A DNA stretch of 52,021 bases from Solirubrobacterales bacterium (GCA_017882505.1 JADGPJ010000008.1:1-52021); one strand, 5' to 3'. Numbered from the stretch's first letter, positions 39,647 to 48,697 are shown. The notes: a model not told the origin generated them from the sequence alone. Made by a program: numbers and translations.

Positions 39647-40566
39647 GGATCGGGGCGGAGGCTTCGGCGGTCGTCGGCAACACGCCGATGGTGCTGCTGG
39701 ACCGGATGGCCGCGGGGCTCGGCGGGCAGGTCTGCGCCAAGCTCGAGTACTTCAATCCCGGCGGCTCGGTCAAGGACCGGATCGGGGTGGCGATGATCGA
39801 CGCCGCCGAAGAAGAGGGGCTGGTCAAGCCCGGTAGCTCGGTCGTGGTCGAGCCGACCAGCGGCAACACCGGGATCGCGCTGGCGATGGTCTGCGCCGCC
39901 CGTGGCTACGAGCTGATCCTGACCCTGCCGGAGGGGATGAGCCGCGAGCGCGCCAAGCTGCTGCGCGCCTACGGGGCCGAGGTCCGCGAGACGCCCTCGC
40001 TGGGCGGGATGAACGAGGCGGTGGCGCTGGCCGAGGAGATCCGCGAGCAGCGCAAAGGCTTCATGCCGATGCAGTTCTCCAACCCCGCCAACGCCGAGGC
40101 GCACCGCCGCGGCACCGCCGAGGAGATCTGGCGCGACACCGACGGCCAGATCGGCGCATTCGTCGCCGGCGTCGGCACCGGCGGCACGATCACCGGGGTC
40201 GGGCGGATGCTGAAGGAGCGGGCACCGGAGGCGCTGGTGGTCGCGGTCGAGCCGGCCGGCTCGCCGGTGCTCTCCGGCGGCCCCCCGGGCCCCCACAAGA
40301 TCCAGGGAATCGGCGCCGGCTTCGTTCCCGAGGTGCTCGACCGTGACGTCATCGACGAGATCCTCTCGGTCAGCGACGAGGATTCGCTCGAGACCGCCCG
40401 GCTGGCGGCGCGCGAGGAGGGCATTCTCTCGGGAATCTCCGCCGGCGCCAACATCTGGGCGGCGCTGCAGATCGCGGCGCGGCCGCAGATGGCCGGCAAG
40501 AGGGTCGTGACGATCGTCTGCGATTCGGGCGAGCGCTACATGTCCCTACCCTTCTTCTCACCATGA
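39643..40566 (+). CDS. cysK: cysteine synthase (O-acetylserine sulfhydrylase)
   Basis: PLP enzyme that makes cysteine from O-acetylserine and sulfide. 307 aa. PLP Lys44 in [11 protein letters not shown], phosphate/substrate loop [25 protein letters not shown] and the [17 protein letters not shown] loop, all CysK-type. The ATG at 39643 gives [20 protein letters not shown]; earlier in-frame starts fall in the -10 box. The stop overlaps the cysE ATG (ATGA), so both are made together and may form the cysteine synthase complex. Confidence 0.95.
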   Translation: MRIGAEASAVVGNTPMVLLDRMAAGLGGQVCAKLEYFNPGGSVKDRIGVAMIDAAEEEGLVKPGSSVVVEPTSGNTGIALAMVCAARGYELILTLPEGMSRERAKLLRAYGAEVRETPSLGGMNEAVALAEEIREQRKGFMPMQFSNPANAEAHRRGTAEEIWRDTDGQIGAFVAGVGTGGTITGVGRMLKERAPEALVVAVEPAGSPVLSGGPPGPHKIQGIGAGFVPEVLDRDVIDEILSVSDEDSLETARLAAREEGILSGISAGANIWAALQIAARPQMAGKRVVTIVCDSGERYMSLPFFSP

Positions 40567-41291
40567 GCAGGTGGAAGAGGGTGGTCTCCGAGGTCCGCGC
40601 TGACGTCGCCACGGCGCGCGACCGCGACCCTGCCGCGCAGGGTGTCTCGACCTTCGAGATCCTCAGCAGCTGGGCCGGGGTGCAGGCGCTGCTCGCCCAC
40701 CGCGCCGCCCACGCGCTGCTCGAGGCACGGGTTCCGGTGCTGCCGCGGACGATCGCCTACATCACCCGCGCCGTGACCGGGGTGGAGATCCATCCTGCGG
40801 CCGAGATCGGCGAAGAGTTCTTCATCGACCACGGCTCCGGAGTGGTGATCGGAGAGACCGCCCGGATCGGCTCGCGGGTGACGCTCTACCAGGGGGTCAC
40901 CCTCGGCGGAACCGGCTTCCAGCGTGGCAAGCGCCACCCGACACTCGGGGACAACGTCACCGTCGGCTCCGGCGCCAAGCTGCTCGGGCCGATCGCCGTC
41001 GGCGACGGCGCCAAGGTCGGCGCCAACACCGTCGTCGTCGAGGACGTGCCGCCGGGCGCGACCGTCGTCGGCAATCCCGGCCACCCGGTCAGGGTCGAAG
41101 GCAAGCGGGTCGAGGGGCCCGACGCGGACTGGATCCACCTGCCGGACCCGATCGCCGATGCGATCAAGGCACTTTCGGAGCGGATCGTCGACCTCGAGCA
41201 GCGCCTTGCCGAGCTCGACGGCGGCAACGGGCCCGTCGCCGACGCGCCGGAGATCCGCCGCCGCACCGGGCGTTCGTCGGCCGGCGGCTGA
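40563..41291 (+). CDS. cysE: serine O-acetyltransferase
   Basis: Makes O-acetylserine from serine and acetyl-CoA, the committed step to cysteine. 242 aa. Helical N-terminus (about 1-60), then left-handed beta-helix hexapeptides (about 75-180) with [16 protein letters not shown] and [10 protein letters not shown] carrying the active-site His residues. The C-terminus is long and acidic (about 185-242), and does not end in the plain Ile used by E. coli CysE to bind CysK; it ends SSAGG, so complex formation may differ. Confidence 0.95.
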   Translation: MSRWKRVVSEVRADVATARDRDPAAQGVSTFEILSSWAGVQALLAHRAAHALLEARVPVLPRTIAYITRAVTGVEIHPAAEIGEEFFIDHGSGVVIGETARIGSRVTLYQGVTLGGTGFQRGKRHPTLGDNVTVGSGAKLLGPIAVGDGAKVGANTVVVEDVPPGATVVGNPGHPVRVEGKRVEGPDADWIHLPDPIADAIKALSERIVDLEQRLAELDGGNGPVADAPEIRRRTGRSSAGG

Positions 41292-41292
41292 G

Positions 41293-41298
41293 ATAGCG
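41293..41298 (+). promoter_or_regulatory. possible -10 box of the lipoprotein gene
   Basis: TAGCGT just after the cysE stop, about 68 nt before ATG 41367. Weak evidence. Confidence 0.25.
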
Positions 41299-41366
41299 TG
41301 AGCGGACCGGTTTCGTCCCGCCCGGGTCTCCAGTCCACGCTCTCCCGCTCCGAAAGGACCGCCCTG

Positions 41367-41954
41367 ATGAAGCGCCACCTCCTGCTCTCCTGTCTCGTGC
41401 TCGTGTCCGCCCTTGCACTCGCGGCCTGCGGCGGCGGTGGCAGCAGCGACGAAGAGCAGATCGAAGAAGCGATCACGACTTCCGCAACGACCGCCGATCC
41501 GACCAACTGCACCAAGCTCGAGACCGCGAACTTCGTCGAACAGAGCTCTGACGAAAGCGGCAAGGCGGCGATCAAGGACTGCGAAAAGGAAGCCAAGGAT
41601 CCGTCCAGCAACGCCGACTCGGTCGACGTCACCAATGTCGAAGTCAACGGCTCGAAGGCGACCGCGGACGCCGCCATCAGCGGCGGCGGTTTCGACGGCC
41701 AGACGGTGACCATCGCCCTGGTCGAAGAAGGAGGCCAGTGGAAGCTCGACCAGATCACCGGTTTCGCCAAGCTCGACACGGCGAAGCTGGGGAAGACCTT
41801 CCGGACGCAGTTCGAAGCCTCCGGAGAACTGACCGCCAGACAGACCGACTGCATCGTCGGCGGAATCGAAGAAGCCTCGCAGCCGGAGATCGAAGAATTC
41901 CTCCTCAGTGGGTCGTCGACGGCGTTCGTCGAACTGGCCGAAAGCTGCGAATAA
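41367..41954 (+). CDS. lipoprotein of unknown function
   Basis: 195 aa. Lipoprotein signal: MKRHLLLSCLVLVSALALAA then Cys21 (lipobox ALAAC), followed by a GGGGSSDEEQ linker. The mature part has a fold like small NTF2/DUF4878-type export proteins (TADAAISGGGFDGQTVTIAL, EEGGQWKLDQITGF), which is only a resemblance. Three further Cys (about 49, 75 and 163) may form disulfides. ATG 41367 has AAAGGA upstream. Single gene between cysE and the helicase. Confidence 0.7.
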   Translation: MKRHLLLSCLVLVSALALAACGGGGSSDEEQIEEAITTSATTADPTNCTKLETANFVEQSSDESGKAAIKDCEKEAKDPSSNADSVDVTNVEVNGSKATADAAISGGGFDGQTVTIALVEEGGQWKLDQITGFAKLDTAKLGKTFRTQFEASGELTARQTDCIVGGIEEASQPEIEEFLLSGSSTAFVELAESCE

Positions 41955-41968
41955 CCCGGCCCTGGAGC

Positions 41969-41998
41969 CCCGCCGAGCCCCTGGCTATGCTCGGCGGG
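41969..41998. repeat. 10-bp perfect inverted repeat over the helicase promoter
   Basis: CCCGCCGAGC (41969-41978) and GCTCGGCGGG (41989-41998), 10-bp spacer. It covers the -10 TATGCT (41986-41991) and touches the GTG. It may be an operator for the helicase gene or the terminator hairpin of the lipoprotein gene; no U run follows. Confidence 0.45.
41986..41991 (+). promoter_or_regulatory. leaderless -10 box TATGCT for the helicase
   Basis: TATGCT, then CGGCGG, then GTG 41998: spacing 6 nt. Confidence 0.6.
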
Positions 41999-44265
41999 TG
42001 ACGTTTCAGACCGAGTCCGAGAGTCCGCCGGACCGCTACGAGCACCCCGGGGGAGCCCCGACCGAGCCGGGCGCCGACCGGATCGAGCGTCTGCTGGCGG
42101 GGCTGAACCCGCCCCAGCGCGAGGCCGTCGAACACAGCGAGGGCGCGCTGTTGGTGATCGCCGGCGCCGGCTCGGGCAAGACCCGGGTGCTGACCCACCG
42201 GATCGCCTACCTGCTGGCCACCGGCGAGGCCCGCCCGGGGGAGATCCTCGCGATCACCTTCACCAACAAGGCGGCCGCGGAGATGCGCGAGCGGGTCGGG
42301 GAGCTGATCGGCCGCTCGGTGCGGGCGATGTGGGTGACGACCTTCCACTCCGCCTGCGCGCGGATGCTGCGCGTCGACGCCGAGCGCCTCGGCTACTCGC
42401 GGGGCTTCACGATCTACGACCAGTCGGACTCGCTGCGGATGCTCAAACGCTGCCTGCGCGAGCTCGGGGTGGACCCGAAACGCTATCCGCCGCGGGCGAT
42501 CCACTCGAAGATCTCCGGCGCCAAGAACCAGCTGATCGACGCCGACATGTACGCGGAAACGCAGGGCAGTGTCTTCGAGGAGGTCGTCGCCGAAGCCTTC
42601 CCGCTCTACGAGAAAAGGATGCTGGAAGCCAACGCGATGGATTTCGACGACCTCCTGGTCCGGACGGTCAACGCGCTGGAGCTCTTCGAGGAGGTCCGCG
42701 AGCGCTGGCGCCGCACCTTCCGCCACGTCCTCGTCGACGAGTACCAGGACACCAACCACGCCCAGTACCGGCTGCTGCAACTTTTGGCTTCAGAGCACGG
42801 AAATCTGATGGTGGTGGGCGACGAGGACCAGTCGATCTATAGCTTCAGACACGCTGATATCCGCAACATCTTGAGCTTCGAGGAGGACTTCCCGGAGGCG
42901 GCGGTGGTCAAGCTCGAGCAGAACTACCGCTCTACCCAGACGATCCTCTCGGCCGCCAACGCGGTCGTCGAGCGCAACCGCGAGCGGCGCCCGAAGAAGC
43001 TCTGGACCGAGGTCGAGGGCGGGGAGAAGGTGCAGCTCTCCGAGCTCGGCGATGATCATGAGGAGGCGCGCTGGGTGGCGGCGGAGATCGAGCGGCTGGG
43101 CGAGGACCACGGCGTCGCCCGCTCCGACGTCGCGGTCTTCTACCGGACCAACGCGATGAGCCGGATCCTCGAGGACACGCTGGTCCGCTTCGAGCTGCCC
43201 TACCAGGTCATCGGGGGCACCAAGTTCTACGACCGCGCCGAGGTCAAGGACGCCGTCGCCTACCTCAACCTGCTGTTCAATCCCGCCGACCAGGTCTCCT
43301 TCGCGCGGATCGTCAACTCGCCGCGGCGGGGGATCGGCAACACCACCCAGGGCCGGCTCGCCTCCTACGCGAACACCGCCGGGCTGACGATCTGGGAGGT
43401 GATCGAACGGGCCGAGGAGGTGCCCGGGCTGAGCGCCGCCGCGATCAAGGCCGTCTCGCGCTTCTTCGAAACCGTCGACCTGTTGCGGGCGCGGGTGGAT
43501 TCCGGGGCGGCGGTCGCCGACGTCCTGCAGGCGGTGCTGAGCGAGACCGGCTACCTGGAAGCGCTCGAAAACGAGCGCACCGTTGAGGCCGAAGGGCGGG
43601 TCGAGAACCTCGAAGCGCTGGTCGAGGCGGCCACGGAGTTCGACGTGAACCGCGAGCGCGAGGGCGAGAGCGAGGTGCCGCCGCTGGAGGAGTTCCTGCA
43701 GCAGATCTCGCTGCTCAGCGACCAGGACTCGATCCAGGAGGAGCAGGAGCTGGTCACCCTGATGACCGTCCACAACGCCAAGGGGCTCGAGTACGACACG
43801 GTCTTCGTCGTCGGCTGCGAGGACGGCTCCTTCCCCCACATGCGGGCGCTCGAAGAGGGTGGCGAGGAAGAGGAGCGCCGGCTCTGTTACGTCGCCATCA
43901 CCCGCGCCCGCCAGCGCCTCTACATGACCTGGGCCCGCGAGCGGCGCCTCTTCGGGCGGGCCGAGCGCAACCTGCCCTCGCGCTTCATCGACGAGCTGCC
44001 GGTCGAGCTGACCGAACGCCATGCGACCGCGTCGACCACGGTCGGCGGCATGACCTGGAGCCCGACGCCCAGCGCCAACCCGGCCCAGCCGGTCGATCCG
44101 GGGCCGGCGCTGGAACTCCAAACCGGCGACGACGTCGTCCACGCCAGCTTCGGTGACGGGGTCGTGACCGGGGTCGAGCCCGGGGGCGTCGTCATCGTCC
44201 GCTTCTCCGGCGATGGCTCCGAGCGCAAGCTGATGGCCGATTACGCGCCGATCCGGAAGCGCTAG
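41998..44265 (+). CDS. pcrA: UvrD/PcrA-type superfamily 1 DNA helicase
   Basis: ATP-driven 3'-5' helicase for repair and replication restart. 755 aa. Motifs in order: IAGAGSGKTRVLTHR (I), FTNKAAAEMRERVG (Ia), DEYQDTNHAQYRLL (II), VVGDEDQSIYSFRHA (III), LEQNYRST (IV), MTVHNAKGLEYDTVF (V), YVAITRARQRLYM (VI). The C-terminus (about 700-755, TGDDVVHASFGDGVVTGVEP) is the Tudor-like RNAP-binding end typical of PcrA/UvrD. The GTG at 41998 is set by the -10 box 6 nt upstream. folD follows after 4 bp. Confidence 0.95.
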   Translation: MTFQTESESPPDRYEHPGGAPTEPGADRIERLLAGLNPPQREAVEHSEGALLVIAGAGSGKTRVLTHRIAYLLATGEARPGEILAITFTNKAAAEMRERVGELIGRSVRAMWVTTFHSACARMLRVDAERLGYSRGFTIYDQSDSLRMLKRCLRELGVDPKRYPPRAIHSKISGAKNQLIDADMYAETQGSVFEEVVAEAFPLYEKRMLEANAMDFDDLLVRTVNALELFEEVRERWRRTFRHVLVDEYQDTNHAQYRLLQLLASEHGNLMVVGDEDQSIYSFRHADIRNILSFEEDFPEAAVVKLEQNYRSTQTILSAANAVVERNRERRPKKLWTEVEGGEKVQLSELGDDHEEARWVAAEIERLGEDHGVARSDVAVFYRTNAMSRILEDTLVRFELPYQVIGGTKFYDRAEVKDAVAYLNLLFNPADQVSFARIVNSPRRGIGNTTQGRLASYANTAGLTIWEVIERAEEVPGLSAAAIKAVSRFFETVDLLRARVDSGAAVADVLQAVLSETGYLEALENERTVEAEGRVENLEALVEAATEFDVNREREGESEVPPLEEFLQQISLLSDQDSIQEEQELVTLMTVHNAKGLEYDTVFVVGCEDGSFPHMRALEEGGEEEERRLCYVAITRARQRLYMTWARERRLFGRAERNLPSRFIDELPVELTERHATASTTVGGMTWSPTPSANPAQPVDPGPALELQTGDDVVHASFGDGVVTGVEPGGVVIVRFSGDGSERKLMADYAPIRKR

Positions 44266-44269
44266 CCCG

Positions 44270-45124
44270 GTGTCCGCGCGGGTGATCGACGGCAAGGCGA
44301 TCGCCGCCGCGGTCCGCGAGCGGGTGCGCGGCGAAGTCGTCGCCTACGAGGCCGAGGAGGGGCGGGTCCCGACCCTGGCGACGGTGATCGTCGGCGAGGA
44401 CCCGGCCTCGGAGATCTACGTCGCCAACAAGCACCGTGCCTGTGAGGAGGTCGGGGTGCGCTCGGTCCACCACGGCCTCGCCGCGGGGACGACCCAGAAC
44501 GAGCTGCTCGAGCTGGTCGGACAGCTCGGCCTGGACCCCGACATCGACGGGATCCTCGTCCAGCTGCCGGTGCCGGCCCAGATCGACGCCGACGCGATCG
44601 TCGCCGCCATCGACCCCGGCAAGGACGTCGACGGCCTGACCCCGCTCAACGCCGGCCTGCTCGCCCACGGGACGCCCGGGCTGGTGCCCTGCACCCCCGC
44701 CGGGGTGATGGAGATCCTGCGCCACGAAGCGGTCGAGCTCGAGGGCGCGGAGGCCGTCGTGGTCGGGCGCTCGAAGCTGGTCGGGGTGCCGGTCGCGCGC
44801 CTGCTCCTCGCGGCCGACGCGACGGTGACGATCTGCCACTCCCGCACCGTCGACCTCGCCGCCACCTGCGCCCGCGCCGACGTCCTCGTCGCCGCGGTCG
44901 GCGTTCCCCGGCTGCTGGGCGCCGACGCGATCAAACCCGGGGCCGTGGTGATCGACGTCGGCATGAACCGGAGCGAGGACGGGCTCTGCGGCGACGTCGA
45001 CTTCGAGGCCGCCTCGGGGCTGGCCTGGGCGATCACCCCGGTCCCGGGCGGGGTCGGCCCGATGACGATCGCGATGCTGCTGGTCAACACCCTCGAGGCG
45101 GCCCGGAGGCGGTCGCGCGGGTGA
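44270..45124 (+). CDS. folD: methylenetetrahydrofolate dehydrogenase / cyclohydrolase
   Basis: Interconverts methylene-, methenyl- and formyl-tetrahydrofolate with NADP+. 284 aa. Catalytic Lys54 in SEIYVANKHRACEEVG, then GILVQLPVPAQID, KDVDGLTPLNAG, VPCTPAGVMEIL, the dinucleotide motif VVVGRSKLVGVPVARLL and ITPVPGGVGPMTIAML. The GTG at 44270 lies 4 bp after the helicase stop. The stop overlaps the next membrane gene by 4 nt (GTGA). Confidence 0.95.
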   Translation: MSARVIDGKAIAAAVRERVRGEVVAYEAEEGRVPTLATVIVGEDPASEIYVANKHRACEEVGVRSVHHGLAAGTTQNELLELVGQLGLDPDIDGILVQLPVPAQIDADAIVAAIDPGKDVDGLTPLNAGLLAHGTPGLVPCTPAGVMEILRHEAVELEGAEAVVVGRSKLVGVPVARLLLAADATVTICHSRTVDLAATCARADVLVAAVGVPRLLGADAIKPGAVVIDVGMNRSEDGLCGDVDFEAASGLAWAITPVPGGVGPMTIAMLLVNTLEAARRRSRG

Positions 45125-45651
45125 GGCTGAGCAGGCTGGCAGCAGGGGAGGTGATTGCGGCCGCCTCGGCGCTGCTGTTGTTCGTCCTCATGTTCTTCAG
45201 CTGGTACGGGTCCCAGGTCTCTGGTCAAGTCGAAAGCCTCGCGTACGTCGGGATCAGCAATGCAGACAGCGCCTGGCAGTCGCTGGGCCTGATCTCACTG
45301 GTGCTGACGTTGACCGTCGTCGTCGCCGTCGGGACCGCCGTTCTGCGCGCGTCCGGCTCGAGCTGGGAGCCTGCGATCCCGCCCAGCGGCGCGGTCGCCG
45401 TGCTCGGCGGCGTCTCGACTCTGCTGATCCTGTTTCGAATCCTCGTCCTGCCCGCGTTCGGCACCGTCGGCGGCATCACCGTCCGGGCCACTCTCGAGCT
45501 TGGTGCGTTCCTCGGCCTCGCCGCGGCCCTCGGCGTCGCCTACGGCGGCTACCGGGCGATGGGCGAACGCGGAACCTCGTTCGCGAAGATCGCCGACCGG
45601 CTCTCCGTCAGATCCTCCCGCCCAAAACGGGTCCGGACCAAGAAGGGCTAG
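45121..45651 (+). CDS. four-helix membrane protein (paralogue A)
   Basis: 176 aa with four membrane helices (about 9-30, 55-78, 88-108, 122-143) and a basic cytosolic tail (SSRPKRVRTKKG). It shares a clear pattern with the next gene: GEVIAAASALLLFVLMFFSW here versus GEKIAAVSAVLLFIFMFFNW there, and GVAYGGYRAMGERGTSFAKI versus GIAYGGFRAMQEEGSSFSEV. Translationally coupled to folD. Function unknown; the layout recalls small actinobacterial four-helix proteins with variable tails. Confidence 0.7.
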   Translation: MRLSRLAAGEVIAAASALLLFVLMFFSWYGSQVSGQVESLAYVGISNADSAWQSLGLISLVLTLTVVVAVGTAVLRASGSSWEPAIPPSGAVAVLGGVSTLLILFRILVLPAFGTVGGITVRATLELGAFLGLAAALGVAYGGYRAMGERGTSFAKIADRLSVRSSRPKRVRTKKG

Positions 45652-45736
45652 GAGAAGCGGCCAGGTCTGCGCATTTGACGCCTATTGCGGGTGTAGGGTC
45701 GCGCCGACCGTCCAAGTTCCACGGGAGGATCCGCAA

Positions 45737-46342
45737 ATGGATGTAGACAGGCTGGGCACGGGGGAAAAGATTGCCGCCGTTTCGGCGGTTCTGCTCTTCA
45801 TATTCATGTTCTTCAACTGGTTCGGAGTCGAAGTCTCGGGGGCGGGAGGCTTCTCGGGGTCGGTTCCCGGGGCGGGGGGCAGCGCCTGGGACGCGCTCGA
45901 CTTCATCCCGATAGTCCTCGTCGTCACGATCATCGCCGCGCTGGCGAGCGCCGGTCTGCGCCTCAGCGATTCCACCTACGAGCCGCCGATCTCACTCAAT
46001 GTCGTCGTTACCGCCCTCGGCGTCCTCTCGGCACTGCTGGTCCTCTTCCGCATCGTCGTCCCGCCGAGCTTCGGCAGCTTCGGCAACGTTTCAGTCGACG
46101 GCACGGTCGAATTCGGGATCTTCCTCGGCCTGCTGGCGGCCGCCGGCATCGCCTACGGGGGCTTCCGGGCGATGCAGGAGGAGGGCTCGTCCTTCTCCGA
46201 AGTTGGAGATCGTTTCTCGGGAGGCTCGGGCACCGGCCCGGCCGCACCGCCTCCGGCCCCGCCGAGCGCCGGAGCTCCGCCGCCGCCGCCACCACCGAGC
46301 AGCGAAGGTCCACCTCCGCCGCCACCGCCTCCTAGCGCCTGA
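45737..46342 (+). CDS. four-helix membrane protein with Pro-rich tail (paralogue B)
   Basis: 201 aa: four membrane helices like paralogue A, then a Gly/Pro tail (about 155-201) with two runs of seven to eight prolines. Such tails often bind partner proteins. ATG 45737 has a good Shine-Dalgarno (GGGAGG, 45723-45728). A possible -10 TAGGGT (45694-45699) suggests expression separate from paralogue A. It ends at a bidirectional hairpin shared with the convergent oxidoreductase gene. Function unknown. Confidence 0.7.
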   Translation: MDVDRLGTGEKIAAVSAVLLFIFMFFNWFGVEVSGAGGFSGSVPGAGGSAWDALDFIPIVLVVTIIAALASAGLRLSDSTYEPPISLNVVVTALGVLSALLVLFRIVVPPSFGSFGNVSVDGTVEFGIFLGLLAAAGIAYGGFRAMQEEGSSFSEVGDRFSGGSGTGPAAPPPAPPSAGAPPPPPPPSSEGPPPPPPPPSA

Positions 46343-46348
46343 AGGTCG

Positions 46349-46379
46349 GCGGGCTAGTCGGCCGTTTCGGCTAGCCCGC
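46349..46379. terminator. bidirectional terminator hairpin
   Basis: GCGGGCTAG (46349-46357) and CTAGCCCGC (46371-46379), 9 perfect pairs, with an inner CCG-TTT-CGG. It lies between convergent genes and includes the stop codon of the oxidoreductase. No U tract. Confidence 0.55.
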
Positions 46380-48180
46380 GCGATACCTGCTTGGCGAAGG
46401 CGATCACCGTCATCATCGGGTTGACGCCGACCGAGGTGGGGAAGAGGGAGGCGTCGGCGACGTAGAGGCCTCGGGTGCCGTGCACCGACCCGTCCGGCGC
46501 GCAGACACCCTCGCCGGCGTCGGCGGCGATCCGGGCGGTGCCCATCGGATGGAAGGCCTCCAGTCGCAGCTCGGCGGGCTTGAAGGTGGTCGTCTCGAAC
46601 TCGGCGAGGTCGCCCGGTTTCAACACCCCGACCCGGGCGATGTTGGGATAGACCTCGGTGGCGCCGGCGGCGAAGTGGATCTCGGCGGCGCGGGCGATCC
46701 CGAAGGCGAGCCGGCGGGCGTCGTCGCGGGTCAGCTTGTAGGAGGCGCGCAGGGACCCCGCGGAGCCGAGCCCGACGCGGCCGGAGGAGAGGTCGGAGAG
46801 GTGGACGCCGATCGAGCCGACGTGGCCGAAGTCGAGCATCGCCTGCTGGTGGCTGCGGCCGGCGCCGAGTAGCCAGGCTCCGCCGAAGGCCAGCGGCGTG
46901 AAGGTCGCCTCGAGCAGGACCCGCTCGTGCTCCCACTGATCGATGTAGAAGCTCTGCATGACGCCGTCCCAGCCGCGTACTTCCTCGTCGTAGCGGGCGC
47001 CGACCCAGCAGGCGGGGTGGATATGGAGGTTGCGGCCGACCTGGCGCCCGCCCAGACCCGAGCGTTGGAGCAGCTCCGGCGTGCCGAGGGCGCCGCCGGC
47101 GACGATCACCGCCCGCCTTGCCCGCACGGCAAAGGCGCGGCCGCCCCGGACCCTGCACTCGACGCCGACGGCGCGGCCGTCCTCGACGACGACGCTGCTC
47201 GCCTCAACGCCGGCGCGGATCCGCGCTCCGGCGGCGACGGCGCGGGGGAGGTAGCTGACGTGCATGCCGCGCTTGGCGTCGATCTCGCAGCCGAAGGGGC
47301 AGGAGCTGCATTGGACGCAGCTGCCGGCGTTGCGGTGGATCGGGGCGCCGCTGGCGCCGATCGCGGCGGCGCCCTCCATCGCCAGCTGGCCGTTGCGACC
47401 CATCCGCTCGGGGTCGAGCTGGGTGACGCGGAGGAAGTCCTCGGCCTCGGCGAAGTCGGCGTCGAGGTCGTGGGCCCAGCCGATGCCGAAGCGCTGGCGC
47501 CAGTCCTCGAGGACCGGGTCGGGGGCGCGGAAGCAGGTCCCCGAGTTGATCACCGTGGTGCCGCCGACGACCTTCGCCACCGGCACCGGGATCGGCGGCC
47601 TGCCATCGGCGATCGTCAGGCCGGAGTCGCGGTAGAGGCTGGCGATCGCCTCGAGGTGGTCGCTCGGGTAGCTGTCGCGGTTGTAGTGCTCGCCGGCCTC
47701 GAGCACGAGCACGTCGAGCCCGGCCTCGGCCAGGGTCGCCGCGGCGACGGCGCCGCCGGCACCGGAGCCGACGATGACGACGTCGCATTCCTCACCCGCA
47801 CCGGCGGGCTCGGTGTCGCCGAGCGAACCGGCGGGCTCGGGCAGCGATCCGTCGGCGAGGCCGCAGCCGATCTCGAAGCCGATCCGCTCCTGCACCTCGG
47901 GAGTCACCGCGTAGCCGAGGGTGGAGAACAGCTTTGCCATCAGCAGCAGGTCGTGGTGGAGGGAGAGGCGCGAGCGCTCCAGACGGTGCAGGAAGGCCTC
48001 GCGCGCCGGCGGGTCGAGATGGCTGAAGCGCCGTGGGAACGGCGCCCACTCGAATGCCCGCAGGCCGAGCTTCAGCCGGGTAAGCGTCCGCCGCGAGACC
48101 GAGCTGAGGAACTGGGCGACCGGGCCGGAGACCTCGACGTCGCGCTCGGCCGCGGGCAGGCCGTCGATGCCAGGCGCCAT
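46354..48180 (-). CDS. GMC-type oxidoreductase (long-chain alcohol oxidase-like)
   Basis: FAD flavoprotein, at least 608 aa, probably oxidising an alcohol or sterol-like substrate. A helical N-terminal domain (about 1-110) like gluconate dehydrogenase subunit 3 is followed by the Rossmann motif VVIVGSGAGGAVAAATLAEA (about 134-153), VVGGTTVINSGTCFRAP, a Cys cluster CVQCSSCPFGC (about 291-301) and the end block HPMGTARIAAD and GVNPMMTVIAFAKQ. All match FAO-like GMC proteins. ATG 48180 is used, but similarity-like sequence (LSTAEQRTLSAICAS) continues upstream to a TGA at 48243, with only a CTG (48225) as start. It directly follows a small membrane protein gene. Confidence 0.85.
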   Translation of the reverse strand: MAPGIDGLPAAERDVEVSGPVAQFLSSVSRRTLTRLKLGLRAFEWAPFPRRFSHLDPPAREAFLHRLERSRLSLHHDLLLMAKLFSTLGYAVTPEVQERIGFEIGCGLADGSLPEPAGSLGDTEPAGAGEECDVVIVGSGAGGAVAAATLAEAGLDVLVLEAGEHYNRDSYPSDHLEAIASLYRDSGLTIADGRPPIPVPVAKVVGGTTVINSGTCFRAPDPVLEDWRQRFGIGWAHDLDADFAEAEDFLRVTQLDPERMGRNGQLAMEGAAAIGASGAPIHRNAGSCVQCSSCPFGCEIDAKRGMHVSYLPRAVAAGARIRAGVEASSVVVEDGRAVGVECRVRGGRAFAVRARRAVIVAGGALGTPELLQRSGLGGRQVGRNLHIHPACWVGARYDEEVRGWDGVMQSFYIDQWEHERVLLEATFTPLAFGGAWLLGAGRSHQQAMLDFGHVGSIGVHLSDLSSGRVGLGSAGSLRASYKLTRDDARRLAFGIARAAEIHFAAGATEVYPNIARVGVLKPGDLAEFETTTFKPAELRLEAFHPMGTARIAADAGEGVCAPDGSVHGTRGLYVADASLFPTSVGVNPMMTVIAFAKQVSRGLAETAD

Positions 48181-48240
48181 CGACGCGCAGATCGCGCTCA
48201 GAGTCCGTTGCTCAGCGGTCGACAGCCCTGGCGGGCGCTG

Positions 48241-48684
48241 TCAACCGGGGTCGACCGGCCGGCCGATCCGGCCGACCAGGGCCCAGAGCCCGAGCGAGAT
48301 CACCACCAGCGAGCCGTCGAGCAGGAAGTTGAGCAGGTAGGCAAAGACCTGTTCGTCGAAGACGAAGAACCCGAGCGTCGCCAGCGATGACGCGGTCTTG
48401 CCGGCGGCAAGCACGAGCAGCAGGGCGCGATATCGCACGACATCGGCCTGTGCGACAAGGCAGATCCCGCTGATGACCACCATGTAGGCGAAGCCGAGCG
48501 AGAGCCAGAGCTGCTCGTCGCCGTGGGGGGCCCGCGTGTGGTTCCCGAACCATTCGCCGAAGTCCGAGAGCACGTCCAGGGTGCCGTTGGGGACGGCGAT
48601 GAACAGAAGCCCGACGAGGGCGAACGCGCCTGCGAGCAGGCGAAGGTTGAGGACGACGAATCTCTCGGCGGCGGGTCCCTGCAT
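48241..48684 (-). CDS. small four-helix membrane protein (DUF4345-like)
   Basis: 147 aa with four hydrophobic helices (about 12-32, 55-75, 80-100, 112-135). Motif-like parts: LFIAVPNGTLDVLSDFGEWF and WLSLGFAYMVVISGICL. The form agrees with DUF4345-type proteins, but that is tentative. ATG 48684 was chosen because a -10 TATTGT (48698-48693) lies 8 nt upstream; TTG 48696 would overlap the box. Its stop abuts the GMC oxidoreductase reading frame, so the two probably form one operon, with the membrane protein perhaps passing electrons or docking the enzyme. Confidence 0.65.
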   Translation of the reverse strand: MQGPAAERFVVLNLRLLAGAFALVGLLFIAVPNGTLDVLSDFGEWFGNHTRAPHGDEQLWLSLGFAYMVVISGICLVAQADVVRYRALLLVLAAGKTASSLATLGFFVFDEQVFAYLLNFLLDGSLVVISLGLWALVGRIGRPVDPG

Positions 48685-48697
48685 CCGCGAGGACAAT

